Source: an uncultured Cohaesibacter sp.
GTDB lineage: Bacteria; Pseudomonadota; Alphaproteobacteria; Rhizobiales; Cohaesibacteraceae
Assembly (NCBI RefSeq): GCF_963667045.1
Contig: NZ_OY762934.1
Coordinates: forward strand, 3,663,501 to 3,727,500
DNA: 64,000 bases
Reading direction: 5' to 3'
Under the pieces are notes generated by a model that was given only the letters and a program-made list of their open reading frames with translations, was not told the DNA's origin and made no database searches. A program made the translations under genes and the position numbers. Below are positions 47,168-55,088 of this stretch, piece by piece. Position 1 is the stretch's first letter. Each line of letters starts with the position of its first letter.

Positions 47168-47944
47168 TCAGTGCACCACGAAGAGCTTGACACCGTTGAG
47201 CTCGAGCTGCATGCGGATGTCTGCAGGCGGCTGGGCATCAGTGAACAGGGCCGTGATATTCTTGATATGGCCCATCTCGACGGTGGCGGTGGTGCTGAAT
47301 TTGGTGGAGTCGGCTGCTATAAAGGTTTTGCGGGCCGTTTTCATCATGCTCTGCACCATGATGACTTCGTTGAACTCATAGTCCAGCAGAGTGCCGTCGC
47401 TGTCGATGGAGCCGCAACTGGTGATCAGGAAGTCAACCCGGAAGTGGTTGATGAAGTCGAGCGCGGTCGAGCCGAGAATGCCGCCGTTGGTGCTGCGCAG
47501 CTTGCCGCAGGGGACCATCACGTTGAAGTCGGGGTTCTGATAGAGCACGCTGGCAACGCGCAGGCTGTTGGTGATGATCTGCAACCCGCGCTTCTGTAGC
47601 AGATGCTTGGCGATGGTTTCGGTGGTCGTGCCGATGGAAATGAAGATCGAGCTGTTATCGGGGATCTGGGCGGCAATGGCTTCGCCGATCGCTTCCTTTT
47701 CCTCGGTCTCGGAGGTTTGGCGTACCGCATAGTCGAGGTTGATCACGCTTGAGCTGCGCGCCGCGCCGCCATGGTGCCGGATGAGCAGCTTCTGGTCGCT
47801 CAGCTTCTTGATGTCGCGGCGGATGGTCTGTGCCGAAACATCGAGCAGTTCGGTCAGTTCTTCTACACTGATATAGCCCCGTTCGTTGACTTCCTTGAGA
47901 AGCCGGTCCTGGCGTGGGTTTCCAACGATGACTGCTTCCGGCAT
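47168..47944 (-). CDS. csqR: DeoR-family regulator, CsqR (YihW) type
   Basis: 258-aa repressor of the DeoR family. The N-terminal helix-turn-helix reads GNPRQDRLLKEVNERGYISV then LLDVSAQTIRRDIKKLSDQ, and the C-terminal effector domain contains FISIGTTTETIA and IITNSLRVASVLYQNPDF. As far as I remember the E. coli sulfoquinovose regulator CsqR, similarity runs along the whole length (for example RHHGGA, IITNSLRVA, TALFTDELPP-like). It is the second gene after the SF kinase gene, on the same strand. It probably binds the CGMTCAA repeats found in the cluster's promoters and releases on SQ or an intermediate. Confidence 0.87.
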   Translation of the reverse strand: MPEAVIVGNPRQDRLLKEVNERGYISVEELTELLDVSAQTIRRDIKKLSDQKLLIRHHGGAARSSSVINLDYAVRQTSETEEKEAIGEAIAAQIPDNSSIFISIGTTTETIAKHLLQKRGLQIITNSLRVASVLYQNPDFNVMVPCGKLRSTNGGILGSTALDFINHFRVDFLITSCGSIDSDGTLLDYEFNEVIMVQSMMKTARKTFIAADSTKFSTTATVEMGHIKNITALFTDAQPPADIRMQLELNGVKLFVVH

Positions 47945-48012
47945 GAGGCTTCTTTCTCGTTTCCAACTGGCGAACCGTGGCTTGCGGGCAAGGCCGGGTC
48001 GCGTGATATTCT

Positions 48013-48906
48013 TCAACTGTTGTTGGCGAGAAAGGCTGTTACGGTGTCCAGATCCGGAATGCCTTCTCGTCCTCCCATCTTCGTGCATTTCAGCGCGGCG
48101 ACAGCACTGGCAAACCTGACGGTCGCCCCGGTGTCCATGCCTTTGGCCAATGCATAGGCAAAGGCTCCGTGAAACACATCCCCAGCGCCGGTGGTGTCCA
48201 GCACCGCGACCCTGAAGCCGGGTGCGTGCTGCAATTGGCCATCCTCCAGCCAATAGCAGCCCTCAGCACCAGCTGTCACGTAGACTTTACCATCGGTTCT
48301 GGTCTGGGCAATGCGTAATCCACTCAAAAGGTCATCTGTATGTGAGAATTTCGCCAAACCGGGTTCGGAAAACGCCACGTGGTCGGCCAGGGTGACGAGA
48401 TCGCTGATATCCTGCGGGGTGATGTCGGCATCCAGAACGCTCGGGGTTCCGAGTTTTTTGGCCTCTCTGAGGGCGTAGGCGGCGCCTTCATGCCAGCGGA
48501 CATCACAAAGCACCGTCTCAAATAGTGAGAAGTCCACCGCCTCCAGCCAGTCGGCCGAGCGGCTGAGGGTTGAATCCTGATAGTTGATGATCATGCGTTC
48601 GCCGGCGCCGTCCACCAGAATGGCCGAGAAGGAGGAGGTGGCCTTGTCGATGGCGCGGGTAAAGCGATGCCCTACGCCATAGTGGTCGAATTCACGCATG
48701 ATGGCGCTGGCAACATCGTCACTGCCCACCCGACCGATGAATTCCACCGGAAGGCCGAGCCTGCTGACCGCGACTGCGGCTGTGGCTGCCGGACCGCCGC
48801 CGATTTCGAAATAGTCCTTGGCCACAAATTTCCCGCCGTGGGTGGGCAACGTTTCAACGCGGAAGACACGGTCCAGAACGGTGATGCCGACACATGCAAC
48901 AGTCAT
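48013..48906 (-). CDS. yihV: 6-deoxy-6-sulfofructose kinase (YihV type, PfkB family)
   Basis: 297-aa sugar kinase that phosphorylates sulfofructose (SF) at C1, the committing step of EMP-type sulfoglycolysis. PfkB features: the GGGPAATAAVAVSRLG region at 36-51 and the anion-hole/base motif DTTGAGDVFHGAF at 237-249 (Asp243). Compared from memory with E. coli YihV, whole segments agree: ACVGITVLDR, ITPQDIS, AFSEPGLA, ALKCTKMGGREGIPD. The segments IINY (106-109) and DVRWHEGA (135-142) correspond to the part of YihV that I recall as contacting the sulfonate. RBS AAGGGA. First gene of a leftward unit with csqR. Confidence 0.9.
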   Translation of the reverse strand: MTVACVGITVLDRVFRVETLPTHGGKFVAKDYFEIGGGPAATAAVAVSRLGLPVEFIGRVGSDDVASAIMREFDHYGVGHRFTRAIDKATSSFSAILVDGAGERMIINYQDSTLSRSADWLEAVDFSLFETVLCDVRWHEGAAYALREAKKLGTPSVLDADITPQDISDLVTLADHVAFSEPGLAKFSHTDDLLSGLRIAQTRTDGKVYVTAGAEGCYWLEDGQLQHAPGFRVAVLDTTGAGDVFHGAFAYALAKGMDTGATVRFASAVAALKCTKMGGREGIPDLDTVTAFLANNS

Positions 48907-48932
48907 TTTGCTTCCCTTGATTGGTGCTCGAT

Positions 48933-49063
48933 TTGAGCGTCTTACATCTGATTTCGCGGATTTGACCCCAAAATATCACCAGAAACGATCAAAAAACAAC
49001 TGAATTGTGTTGTATTTTGTCTCTTTTTGTTGCAAATGTTGATTTACGATCAAATTCGCTCAA
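48933..49063. promoter_or_regulatory. Divergent promoter region yihV/yihU with CGMTCAA repeats
   Basis: The 172-nt region between the divergent genes carries four copies of a heptamer: TTGAGCG (reverse complement of CGCTCAA) at 48933-48939, CGATCAA at 48986-48992, CGATCAA at 49047-49053 and CGCTCAA at 49057-49063. The last two are 10 bp apart, one helical turn. The same heptamer recurs before the aldolase gene. This fits an operator for the DeoR-type regulator; promoter elements were not assigned. Confidence 0.6.
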
Positions 49064-49078
49064 GCAAAAGGGTCCAAA

Positions 49079-49972
49079 ATGACGACTGTCGGTTTTATCG
49101 GTCTGGGGCAGATGGGCGCCGCAATGGCTGCCAATCTGATCAAAGGGGGCAATCAGCTCAAGGTTTTTGACATCAACAAGGATGCTGTAGGCAAGCTTGC
49201 AGCGCAAGGGGCCATCGCCTGTTCATCTGCGGCCGAGGCCGGAACAGAGGTCGCATTTGTCATAACGATGCTGCCCAATGGCGCGCTGGTGCGCGACGTG
49301 TTGCTTGGAGAGGGTGGGGTTGTTTCCGCTCTGTCCAAGGATACGCTGGTGATCGACATGTCGACCATCCATCCGCTGGAAACCGATGCCCTGATCCGGG
49401 ATCTCGGGGCCAAGGGCATCGAGATGATGGAAGCGCCGGTCGGGCGCACGTCTGACCATGCGGTGGCTGGTACGCTGCTGATTCTGGCTGGCGGCACCAA
49501 GGAGCAGATCGCACGGGCGCAGCCGCTGTTCGATCTGATGGGCTCGGAAACCGTCGATGCTGGCGGGCCGGGCAAGGGGATCCGCGTCAAGATCATCAAC
49601 AACTACATGAGCATTGCACTCAATGCCTTGTCCGCCGAGGCGATTGCCCTGTCGGAGAAGATCGGACTCGAGTTCGACACGGCGATGTCGGTGATGAGCG
49701 GCACGCCCGCTGGCAAGGGGCATTTCACGACCACCTGGCCCAACAAGGTGCTGGCCGGGGATCTGTCGCCCGCCTTCATGATCGATCTGGCGCACAAGGA
49801 TCTGGGTATCGCGCTCGATCTGGCCAATCAGGTCGGCGTTCCCATGCCGATGGGGGCTGCATCGCGCGAGCTTTACAATATCAGCCGTGTCGCTGGGCGC
49901 GGCCGTCAGGACTGGACGGCAGTTCTGGAACAGGTGCGTGTCCTGTCTGGCCTTGAAACCAAGGCCAAATAG
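49079..49972 (+). CDS. yihU: 3-sulfolactaldehyde reductase (YihU type)
   Basis: 297-aa NAD(H)-dependent beta-hydroxyacid dehydrogenase that reduces sulfolactaldehyde (SLA) to 2,3-dihydroxypropane-1-sulfonate (DHPS). The nucleotide-binding motif is GLGQMG at 8-13. The substrate-binding segment GRT lies at 122-124 in PVGRTSDHA, and the catalytic Lys171 is in [20 protein letters not shown]. In E. coli YihU, from memory, the same residues carry the same numbers, and Gly122/Arg123/Thr124 bind the sulfonate. Further matches include the [20 protein letters not shown] stretch near 222-241. It leads a rightward operon with the mutarotase and exporter genes. Confidence 0.91.
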   Translation: MTTVGFIGLGQMGAAMAANLIKGGNQLKVFDINKDAVGKLAAQGAIACSSAAEAGTEVAFVITMLPNGALVRDVLLGEGGVVSALSKDTLVIDMSTIHPLETDALIRDLGAKGIEMMEAPVGRTSDHAVAGTLLILAGGTKEQIARAQPLFDLMGSETVDAGGPGKGIRVKIINNYMSIALNALSAEAIALSEKIGLEFDTAMSVMSGTPAGKGHFTTTWPNKVLAGDLSPAFMIDLAHKDLGIALDLANQVGVPMPMGAASRELYNISRVAGRGRQDWTAVLEQVRVLSGLETKAK

Positions 49973-49992
49973 TCGGGCACGGGAGGAAGAAA

Positions 49993-51048
49993 ATGGAAAA
50001 AATCATTGAAGCCTATGGTGAGGTTGACGGCAAACGGGTTGATCTCATCACGCTCAAAAACGCGCAAGGAATGACCCTTCGGGTCACCAACTATGGCTGC
50101 ATCGTCACCAGTCTTGAAGTGCCGGACCGGGAGGGCAATCTGGACGACGTCGTGCTGGGCTATGAGTCTCTTGAGCGCTATCTGGCTGGCCACCCGTTCT
50201 TTGGCGCCATTGCTGGCCGCTTTGCCAATCGCATCAAGGACGGGCGGTTTGCCATCGGGTCCCATCGCTATCAGCTGGAAACCAACGAAGCCCCCACCGG
50301 CCAGCATCTGCACGGCGGAGCGCGCGGTTTTGACAAATATGTCTGGGGCTATGATATCGAGGAAAGCAAGGGCGGCATCCTTGTGCATTTCCACCGGGTT
50401 TCGCCGGATGGCGAATCGGGCTTTCCGGGTACGATGTCGGTTACCCATACGATTGGCCTCAGCGAAGCCAACACCCTTAGCTATGACTTCACTGCCACCA
50501 GTGATCTGCCGACCATCGTCAACCTGGTTAACCACAGCTATTACAATCTGGCCGGTCATGACAGCGGTAGTGTGGCCGACCATGAACTGACCCTGTTCTC
50601 CGATTTTTACACGCCGGTTTCCGACACCATGATTCCGACCGGTGAGATCCTGTCTGTCGCCGGAACCGGGCTCGATTTCCGCAGCCCGACCGTGATTGGC
50701 GACAACATGAAGGCCATCGATGGTGGCGGGATCGACAACAACTTCATCCTGAACGGCAAGCAGAAGGATGGCGACTACAAGCTCGCCGCAGACCTGTATG
50801 ACCCGAAATCGGGCCGTTACATGAAGGTGCTGACCACCCAGTCGGCCATCCAGTTCTACAATGCCTTCAAGCTTTCCAATCGGGAGTGGTACGGGCGCAA
50901 CGGCTGCAAGTATGAAGCCTTTGGCGGGCTTTGTCTTGAAACGCAGGGCTTCCCGGATGCGCCGAACCGGCCGCATTTCCCCAGTGCGGTGCTCAATCCC
51001 GGCGAGGTCTATCACCACCGTACCGTCCATCGCTTCGGTACGCGCTAG
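49993..51048 (+). CDS. galM: Aldose 1-epimerase (GalM type)
   Basis: 351-aa mutarotase. Typical GalM elements: NYGCIVTSLEVPDREG near 35, FGAIAGRFANRIKDGRF near 70, the conserved LHGGARGFDKYVW near 102, VNHSYYNLAGH (catalytic His) near 180 and LCLETQGFPDAPN (catalytic Glu) near 315. It starts 20 nt after yihU behind GGGAGG, so it is in the SQ operon. It would interconvert the alpha- and beta-anomers of SQ released by YihQ, the job of the shorter protein YihR in E. coli; substrate specificity is inferred from position. Confidence 0.88.
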   Translation: MEKIIEAYGEVDGKRVDLITLKNAQGMTLRVTNYGCIVTSLEVPDREGNLDDVVLGYESLERYLAGHPFFGAIAGRFANRIKDGRFAIGSHRYQLETNEAPTGQHLHGGARGFDKYVWGYDIEESKGGILVHFHRVSPDGESGFPGTMSVTHTIGLSEANTLSYDFTATSDLPTIVNLVNHSYYNLAGHDSGSVADHELTLFSDFYTPVSDTMIPTGEILSVAGTGLDFRSPTVIGDNMKAIDGGGIDNNFILNGKQKDGDYKLAADLYDPKSGRYMKVLTTQSAIQFYNAFKLSNREWYGRNGCKYEAFGGLCLETQGFPDAPNRPHFPSAVLNPGEVYHHRTVHRFGTR

Positions 51049-51067
51049 ACCGGTTGTCCCCCGAGCG

Positions 51068-51105
51068 GCCAGAGCGTCCCTCTCATGAGGGGCTCTGGCT
51101 GTCTT
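51068..51105 (+). terminator. Hairpin with T-rich tail inside the SQ operon
   Basis: gccagagc..ccctc-tcat-gaggg gctctggc followed by tgtctttt. It sits between the mutarotase and TauE genes, so it may lower expression of the exporter relative to the enzymes rather than end the operon. Confidence 0.65.
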
Positions 51106-51133
51106 TTGGCACGTCTTTTGGCAGGTATCTCTC

Positions 51134-51877
51134 ATGATCATGGAAATCATCATTGTCTCGGCGATCATTGCGCTTGGCAGTTTTACGCAAGGGTTGACCG
51201 GGTTCGGCCTGGCGCTGGTCAGCGTGCCGCTTCTTTCGATGGCGGTCGATGTCAAGGCGGCGGTTCCCATTGCTGGCATCTTCGGCTGGCTGGTGACCTT
51301 TCCGCTGGTCTGGAAAATGCGCCAGCATGTGCAGTGGAAAAGCGGTCTGATCCTGTTTGTGGGGTCGTTGCCGGGGTCCTTTCTCGGAGCGGATCTGCTC
51401 AAGCGGTTGCCCGGGGAGGCGATCCTGATCACGATGGGGATCGTGCTCATTCTCTCCAGCCTCTATTCCCTTTTCTCGCGCTCGCCGCTGTTCAAGAAGA
51501 CCTCGCCGTCGATCACCCTTGGCACCGGCTTCTTTTCTGGAGCGCTCGGGGCGAGCGTGGGAGAGCCCGGACCGCCGGTCATCGCCTACACCTCCATGCA
51601 GCCATGGAGCGCCGATGAGGTCAAGTCGACCCTGGTGTTCTTCTTCATGTTGCAGATGGTGGGCGCAATTGCCGGCTTCTGGAGCAAGGGGCTGCTCAAC
51701 GCCTATGTGCTAGAGCGGGTGCTCTATGCCTTTCCGGCCTTTATTGTCGGAATGAGCCTTGGCATGTTCGCCTATCACCTGCTGCACAAATACAAGATCA
51801 ACTATCACGGTATCATCCATACGCTGCTTTTGATCATCGGGGCTATGCTTGTGGTGAAAAATTTCCATATGCTGTAG
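51134..51877 (+). CDS. TauE/SafE family permease, probable DHPS exporter
   Basis: 247-aa membrane protein with about eight hydrophobic spans and the TauE/SafE pattern: SFTQGLTGFGLALVSVPLLS near 16-35 and GTGFFSGALGASVGEPGPPV near 134. It is the third gene of the yihU operon, beyond a leaky-looking hairpin. The DHPS made by YihU is not used further by any gene seen here, so it must leave the cell. TauE/SafE proteins export sulfite and organosulfonates, which makes DHPS export the best guess. ATG 51140 is a close alternative start. Confidence 0.82.
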   Translation: MIMEIIIVSAIIALGSFTQGLTGFGLALVSVPLLSMAVDVKAAVPIAGIFGWLVTFPLVWKMRQHVQWKSGLILFVGSLPGSFLGADLLKRLPGEAILITMGIVLILSSLYSLFSRSPLFKKTSPSITLGTGFFSGALGASVGEPGPPVIAYTSMQPWSADEVKSTLVFFFMLQMVGAIAGFWSKGLLNAYVLERVLYAFPAFIVGMSLGMFAYHLLHKYKINYHGIIHTLLLIIGAMLVVKNFHML

Positions 51878-51925
51878 GATTTCTGTAGAAATTTGTGCAG
51901 TAATGTTGTTTTTCGCCCACAAAAA

Positions 51926-51952
51926 CGCTCAAAGACTTTCGAAAACGCTCAA
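51926..51952. promoter_or_regulatory. Two CGCTCAA repeats upstream of the aldolase gene
   Basis: CGCTCAA at 51926-51932 and again at 51946-51952, exactly 20 bp apart (two helical turns) and both preceded by aaaa. They are the same heptamers as in the yihV/yihU promoter region and lie about 110 nt before the aldolase start, so the aldolase gene seems to have its own regulated promoter. Confidence 0.6.
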
Positions 51953-52063
51953 GTTGAGGTATCGTGTGGTCATAGAAACACGATTTATGACATTGGCAGT
52001 GCAAAGGACTTTGTCGGCTGTCGCGGTGCGCCTCCGAAAGGGTGCGCAAGAAGAGGTAACAGA

Positions 52064-52927
52064 ATGGCCTATATTTCCGGAACAAAACTGATCGAACGCG
52101 CATGGAAAGACGGATATGCGATTGGGGCCTTCAGTGTTCACAATGCTGAAACGACGCGTGCTATTCTGAACGCGGCAGAAGAGGAACAGGCACCGATCAT
52201 GGTGATGATCGGTCAGAAGGTGATCAACACCATGGGGCTGGACGAGATGAAGGCGATGGTCGATGCCTTCATGGTTCATCACACTGCGCCGGTGGCGATC
52301 CATCTCGATCACAGCCGCCAGTTTCCGCAGACGATGGCTGCCGCGAAAATCGGCTTCCACTCGTTGATGTTCGATGGCTCCGGTCTCGACTTCGATGAAA
52401 ACTGCCGTATCACGAAAACCGTCGCCGAAGTTGCTCATGCCCTCGGGATTGGTTGCGAAGGCGAAATCGGCAAGATTGGTGGTGTGGAAGATGACATCGC
52501 GGTCGATGAGGCTGACGCCATGATCACCACCGTGGCCGAGGCGCAGGAGTTCGTCAACCGGACCGGCCTTGACTATCTGGCCATTTCCATCGGAACCGCT
52601 CACGGCATGTACAAGGCCGAGCCGAAGCTGGCGTTTAGCCGGATTGGCGAGATCAAGGAAATCGTGCAGAAGCCGCTGGTAATGCATGGTGGCTCCGGCG
52701 TGCCGGACGAGCAGGTCGAGCGGGCCATCAAGCTCGGCATTGCCAAGGTCAATGTCGACACCGAACTGCGCCAGGCCTTCACCTATGGCGCTCAGGCCTA
52801 CTGGAAGGAAAAGCCGGAAGATTTCGTGCTTGCCGATTCTCTTGGCGCGGCCGAGGTTGCCATGAAGGAAAAGGTCAGAGAAAAGATCCGCCTGTTCGGC
52901 TCAAGCGGCAAGGCTGCCGATTTCTAA
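52064..52927 (+). CDS. Class II (metal-dependent) ketose-bisphosphate aldolase, probable SFP aldolase
   Basis: 287-aa class II aldolase of the FbaA/GatY/KbaY group. Metal ligands and catalytic residues are in place: HLDHS with Asp82 and His83, Glu134 in CEGEIGKIGG, His180 in GTAHGMY and His208 in VMHGGSG, then NVDTELR. In the pathway it should split sulfofructose-1-phosphate to DHAP and sulfolactaldehyde. E. coli uses the unrelated class I enzyme YihT for this, and no YihT-like gene is present here. Tagatose- or fructose-bisphosphate aldolase activity is the alternative. RBS AGAGGT 6 nt upstream; the frame is open back to 51893 but only from ATG 52064 does it look coding. Confidence 0.85.
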   Translation: MAYISGTKLIERAWKDGYAIGAFSVHNAETTRAILNAAEEEQAPIMVMIGQKVINTMGLDEMKAMVDAFMVHHTAPVAIHLDHSRQFPQTMAAAKIGFHSLMFDGSGLDFDENCRITKTVAEVAHALGIGCEGEIGKIGGVEDDIAVDEADAMITTVAEAQEFVNRTGLDYLAISIGTAHGMYKAEPKLAFSRIGEIKEIVQKPLVMHGGSGVPDEQVERAIKLGIAKVNVDTELRQAFTYGAQAYWKEKPEDFVLADSLGAAEVAMKEKVREKIRLFGSSGKAADF

Positions 52928-52980
52928 ACTCCGTTCCTCTGAAGCAAGTGTCCCCCCAAAAAACGAGTAGGATCGGACCT

Positions 52981-53012
52981 GCCCTGACCTTCCCCGGTCA
53001 GGGCATTTTTTT
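52981..53012 (+). terminator. Intrinsic terminator of the aldolase gene
   Basis: gccctgacc / ggtcagggc stem with a 6-nt loop and seven T residues. Confidence 0.9.
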
Positions 53013-53063
53013 GTTGCTCTCATGTTGGCAGGTGCTGAGAGTTGTTTTCCTTCAGCGCAGCGT

Positions 53064-54077
53064 TTAGCCGCGTTCCAGCTTTTGCATGCTGTCGTCCACT
53101 GCGGGACTTGCGGGCTTTTCCTCATCTCGGCGGGCGTAATGCTGGGCGATGACGGAACAGGCGAGGAGCTGCATCTGGTGAAACAGCATGATCGGCAGCA
53201 CAATGGCCCCAACCGCTGCTGGCGAAAAAATCGCGCTGGCCATGGGAACGCCACTGGCCAGACTTTTCTTGGAACCGCAAAAGGTGATTGTGATCTCGTC
53301 CTCGCGCGAGAAGCCCAGAAGGCGGCTCCCCCGCATGGTTATGAAGAGCACAAAAGCCAGAATGGCGCCGTTGACGAGCGCGACAAGCAGGATGTCGCTG
53401 AGTGAAAAGTCATGCCAGATGCCATTGATGACTGCGGCGCTGAAGGCCGAATAGACAACCATCAGGATCGAGCCGCGATCAACCGGATTGAGCATTTTCT
53501 TGCGTGCCCGCATCCAGTCGCCAATCCATGGCTGGCATAGCTGGCCGATCACGAAGGGCAGGAACAGCTGCAACAGGATCTTCCATACGGCTGAAAAGTC
53601 GAAGCCGGTCTTGCCCGACACCGACAGTAATACGCCGACCAGCAGAGGCGTGAGGATCACACCGACAATGTTGGACAGTGAAGCGGCACAGATCGCGCCG
53701 GGCACGTTGCCGCGGGCGATCGAGGTGAAGGCGATGGAAGACTGCACCGTGGACGGCAGCAGGCAGACATACATGATGCCCAGAAGGAGGTCGTGGGGAA
53801 GCAGCGGCGTCAACAGATGTCCGACGACAATGCCGATCAATGGAAACAGCACAAAGGTGCTGACAAAGATGACCAGCTGCAGGCGCCAATGCAGAATGCC
53901 CGCCAGAACGGTCGACCACGAAAGGCGGGCGCCATGCATGAAGAACAACAGTGCAATCGCCAGATTGGTGGCGATACCGAACCAGTGGGCAAAAGCGCCG
54001 TGTGCGGGCAGGAGCGAGGCGAGCAGAACGGTGCAGACCAGCGCGATGGTGAAGGGCTCAAGACGAATGCGGGACAT
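53064..54077 (-). CDS. yfeH: Bile acid:sodium symporter-like permease (YfeH / SLC10A7 type)
   Basis: 337-aa membrane protein with about ten hydrophobic spans. The SLC10A7/YfeH subfamily is suggested by NLAIALLFFMHGARLSW near 38, LPSTVQSSIAFTSIARGNVPGAI near 107-130, SNIVGVILTPLLVG, and the ending FCGSKKSLASGVPMASAIF near 270. The divergent LysR gene 94 nt away reproduces the yfeH-yfeR pair known in enterics. The substrate is not known for the bacterial members. It lies in the middle of the SQ region but its role there is unclear: it could move a sulfonate or be unrelated. Confidence 0.82.
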   Translation of the reverse strand: MSRIRLEPFTIALVCTVLLASLLPAHGAFAHWFGIATNLAIALLFFMHGARLSWSTVLAGILHWRLQLVIFVSTFVLFPLIGIVVGHLLTPLLPHDLLLGIMYVCLLPSTVQSSIAFTSIARGNVPGAICAASLSNIVGVILTPLLVGVLLSVSGKTGFDFSAVWKILLQLFLPFVIGQLCQPWIGDWMRARKKMLNPVDRGSILMVVYSAFSAAVINGIWHDFSLSDILLVALVNGAILAFVLFITMRGSRLLGFSREDEITITFCGSKKSLASGVPMASAIFSPAAVGAIVLPIMLFHQMQLLACSVIAQHYARRDEEKPASPAVDDSMQKLERG

Positions 54078-54171
54078 GGGAGAAGTTACTCTGATTACTG
54101 TTGTTGCCTCCCTTGTGCATCAGCGTAAATCGAAATACAATCTATAACAGTTATCACGAAACTGGATAAGC

Positions 54172-55020
54172 ATGCTCGACCTTGCACAAGTCAGAAGTTT
54201 TCTCGCGGTCTTTGAAAGCGGTAGTTTCAGCCGGGCTGCGGCCCACCTCGGGATCGGCCAGTCGACGGTCAGCCAACATGTCAGACGGTTGGAAACCTAT
54301 CTGCAGAATCGCCTGTTCGAACGGGACACGCACACCGTTGCGCTGACACCGGCAGGCGAGCAGTTGTTGCCCGAAGCCCGCAGGATGATCGAGATTGCTG
54401 AACGGGTGGAAGGCAATTTCCTGTCCGCCCGTTTGCGCGGGCGCATCCGTTTCGGGCTGTCGGAAGATCTGGTCTCGAGCACCTTGCCGCGCATTCTGGA
54501 GAGCTTCTCGCGGGAGCATCCACTGGTGGATCTGGAATTGACCGTTGCCCTTTCGGAAACCCTGTTCGCCCAGCAGAAACTGGGCGACGTCGATCTGGTG
54601 CTGGCCAAGCGCAGGCTGGGGCAGACCCATGGACGCTGTATCGCACGGCAGGAGCTGGTTTGGCTGGCCCGCAATCCCTTGGAGCTCGCCCGCAAGCGAC
54701 CGCTTCCCCTGGTGGCCTTTCCGCCGCCCAGCCTGACCCGCTCGCTGGCTCTGGAGGCGCTTGATGGCAGCAGCACACCCTGGCGGATCAGCTGCACCTG
54801 CAGTTCCCTGAGCGGTTTGACGGCGGCTGCCCGGGCCGGTCTGGGCCTGTTCGTGCAACCCCGGAGCCTTCGTCCGGAAGGTCTTGAGGAGGTGCCGAAG
54901 GGACTTTTGCCGGAGCTTGAAATGGTCGAGTTCATCCTTGTCAAACGCAAGGGTGCCGATGAAGCGGTGTCGCAGGCGCTGAGCGAGGTGATCCTGCGTC
55001 AGGCGGCGCTGCAGCTATAG
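54172..55020 (+). CDS. LysR-family transcription regulator (YfeR-like)
   Basis: 282-aa LysR regulator. The N-terminal helix-turn-helix is canonical: LDLAQVRSFLAVFESGSFSR, then AAAHLGIGQSTVSQHVRRLE, and the effector domain follows from about residue 90. It is divergent from the SLC10A7-like gene, with a 94-nt shared promoter region, so it most likely controls that gene. It differs from the usual gene order of known SQ clusters. Confidence 0.86.
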   Translation: MLDLAQVRSFLAVFESGSFSRAAAHLGIGQSTVSQHVRRLETYLQNRLFERDTHTVALTPAGEQLLPEARRMIEIAERVEGNFLSARLRGRIRFGLSEDLVSSTLPRILESFSREHPLVDLELTVALSETLFAQQKLGDVDLVLAKRRLGQTHGRCIARQELVWLARNPLELARKRPLPLVAFPPPSLTRSLALEALDGSSTPWRISCTCSSLSGLTAAARAGLGLFVQPRSLRPEGLEEVPKGLLPELEMVEFILVKRKGADEAVSQALSEVILRQAALQL

Positions 55021-55088
55021 AAGAATTGCTGCCCGCCCGGGGGAAACGGAACCTCCCGAGCGGCACGGCTCATCAGCAGGTGGCCATG

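Noticed and set aside
49906..51450. 514-codon minus-strand frame opposite the mutarotase and TauE genes
   Set aside because: No leader, no motif, and it spans two well-supported genes on the other strand.
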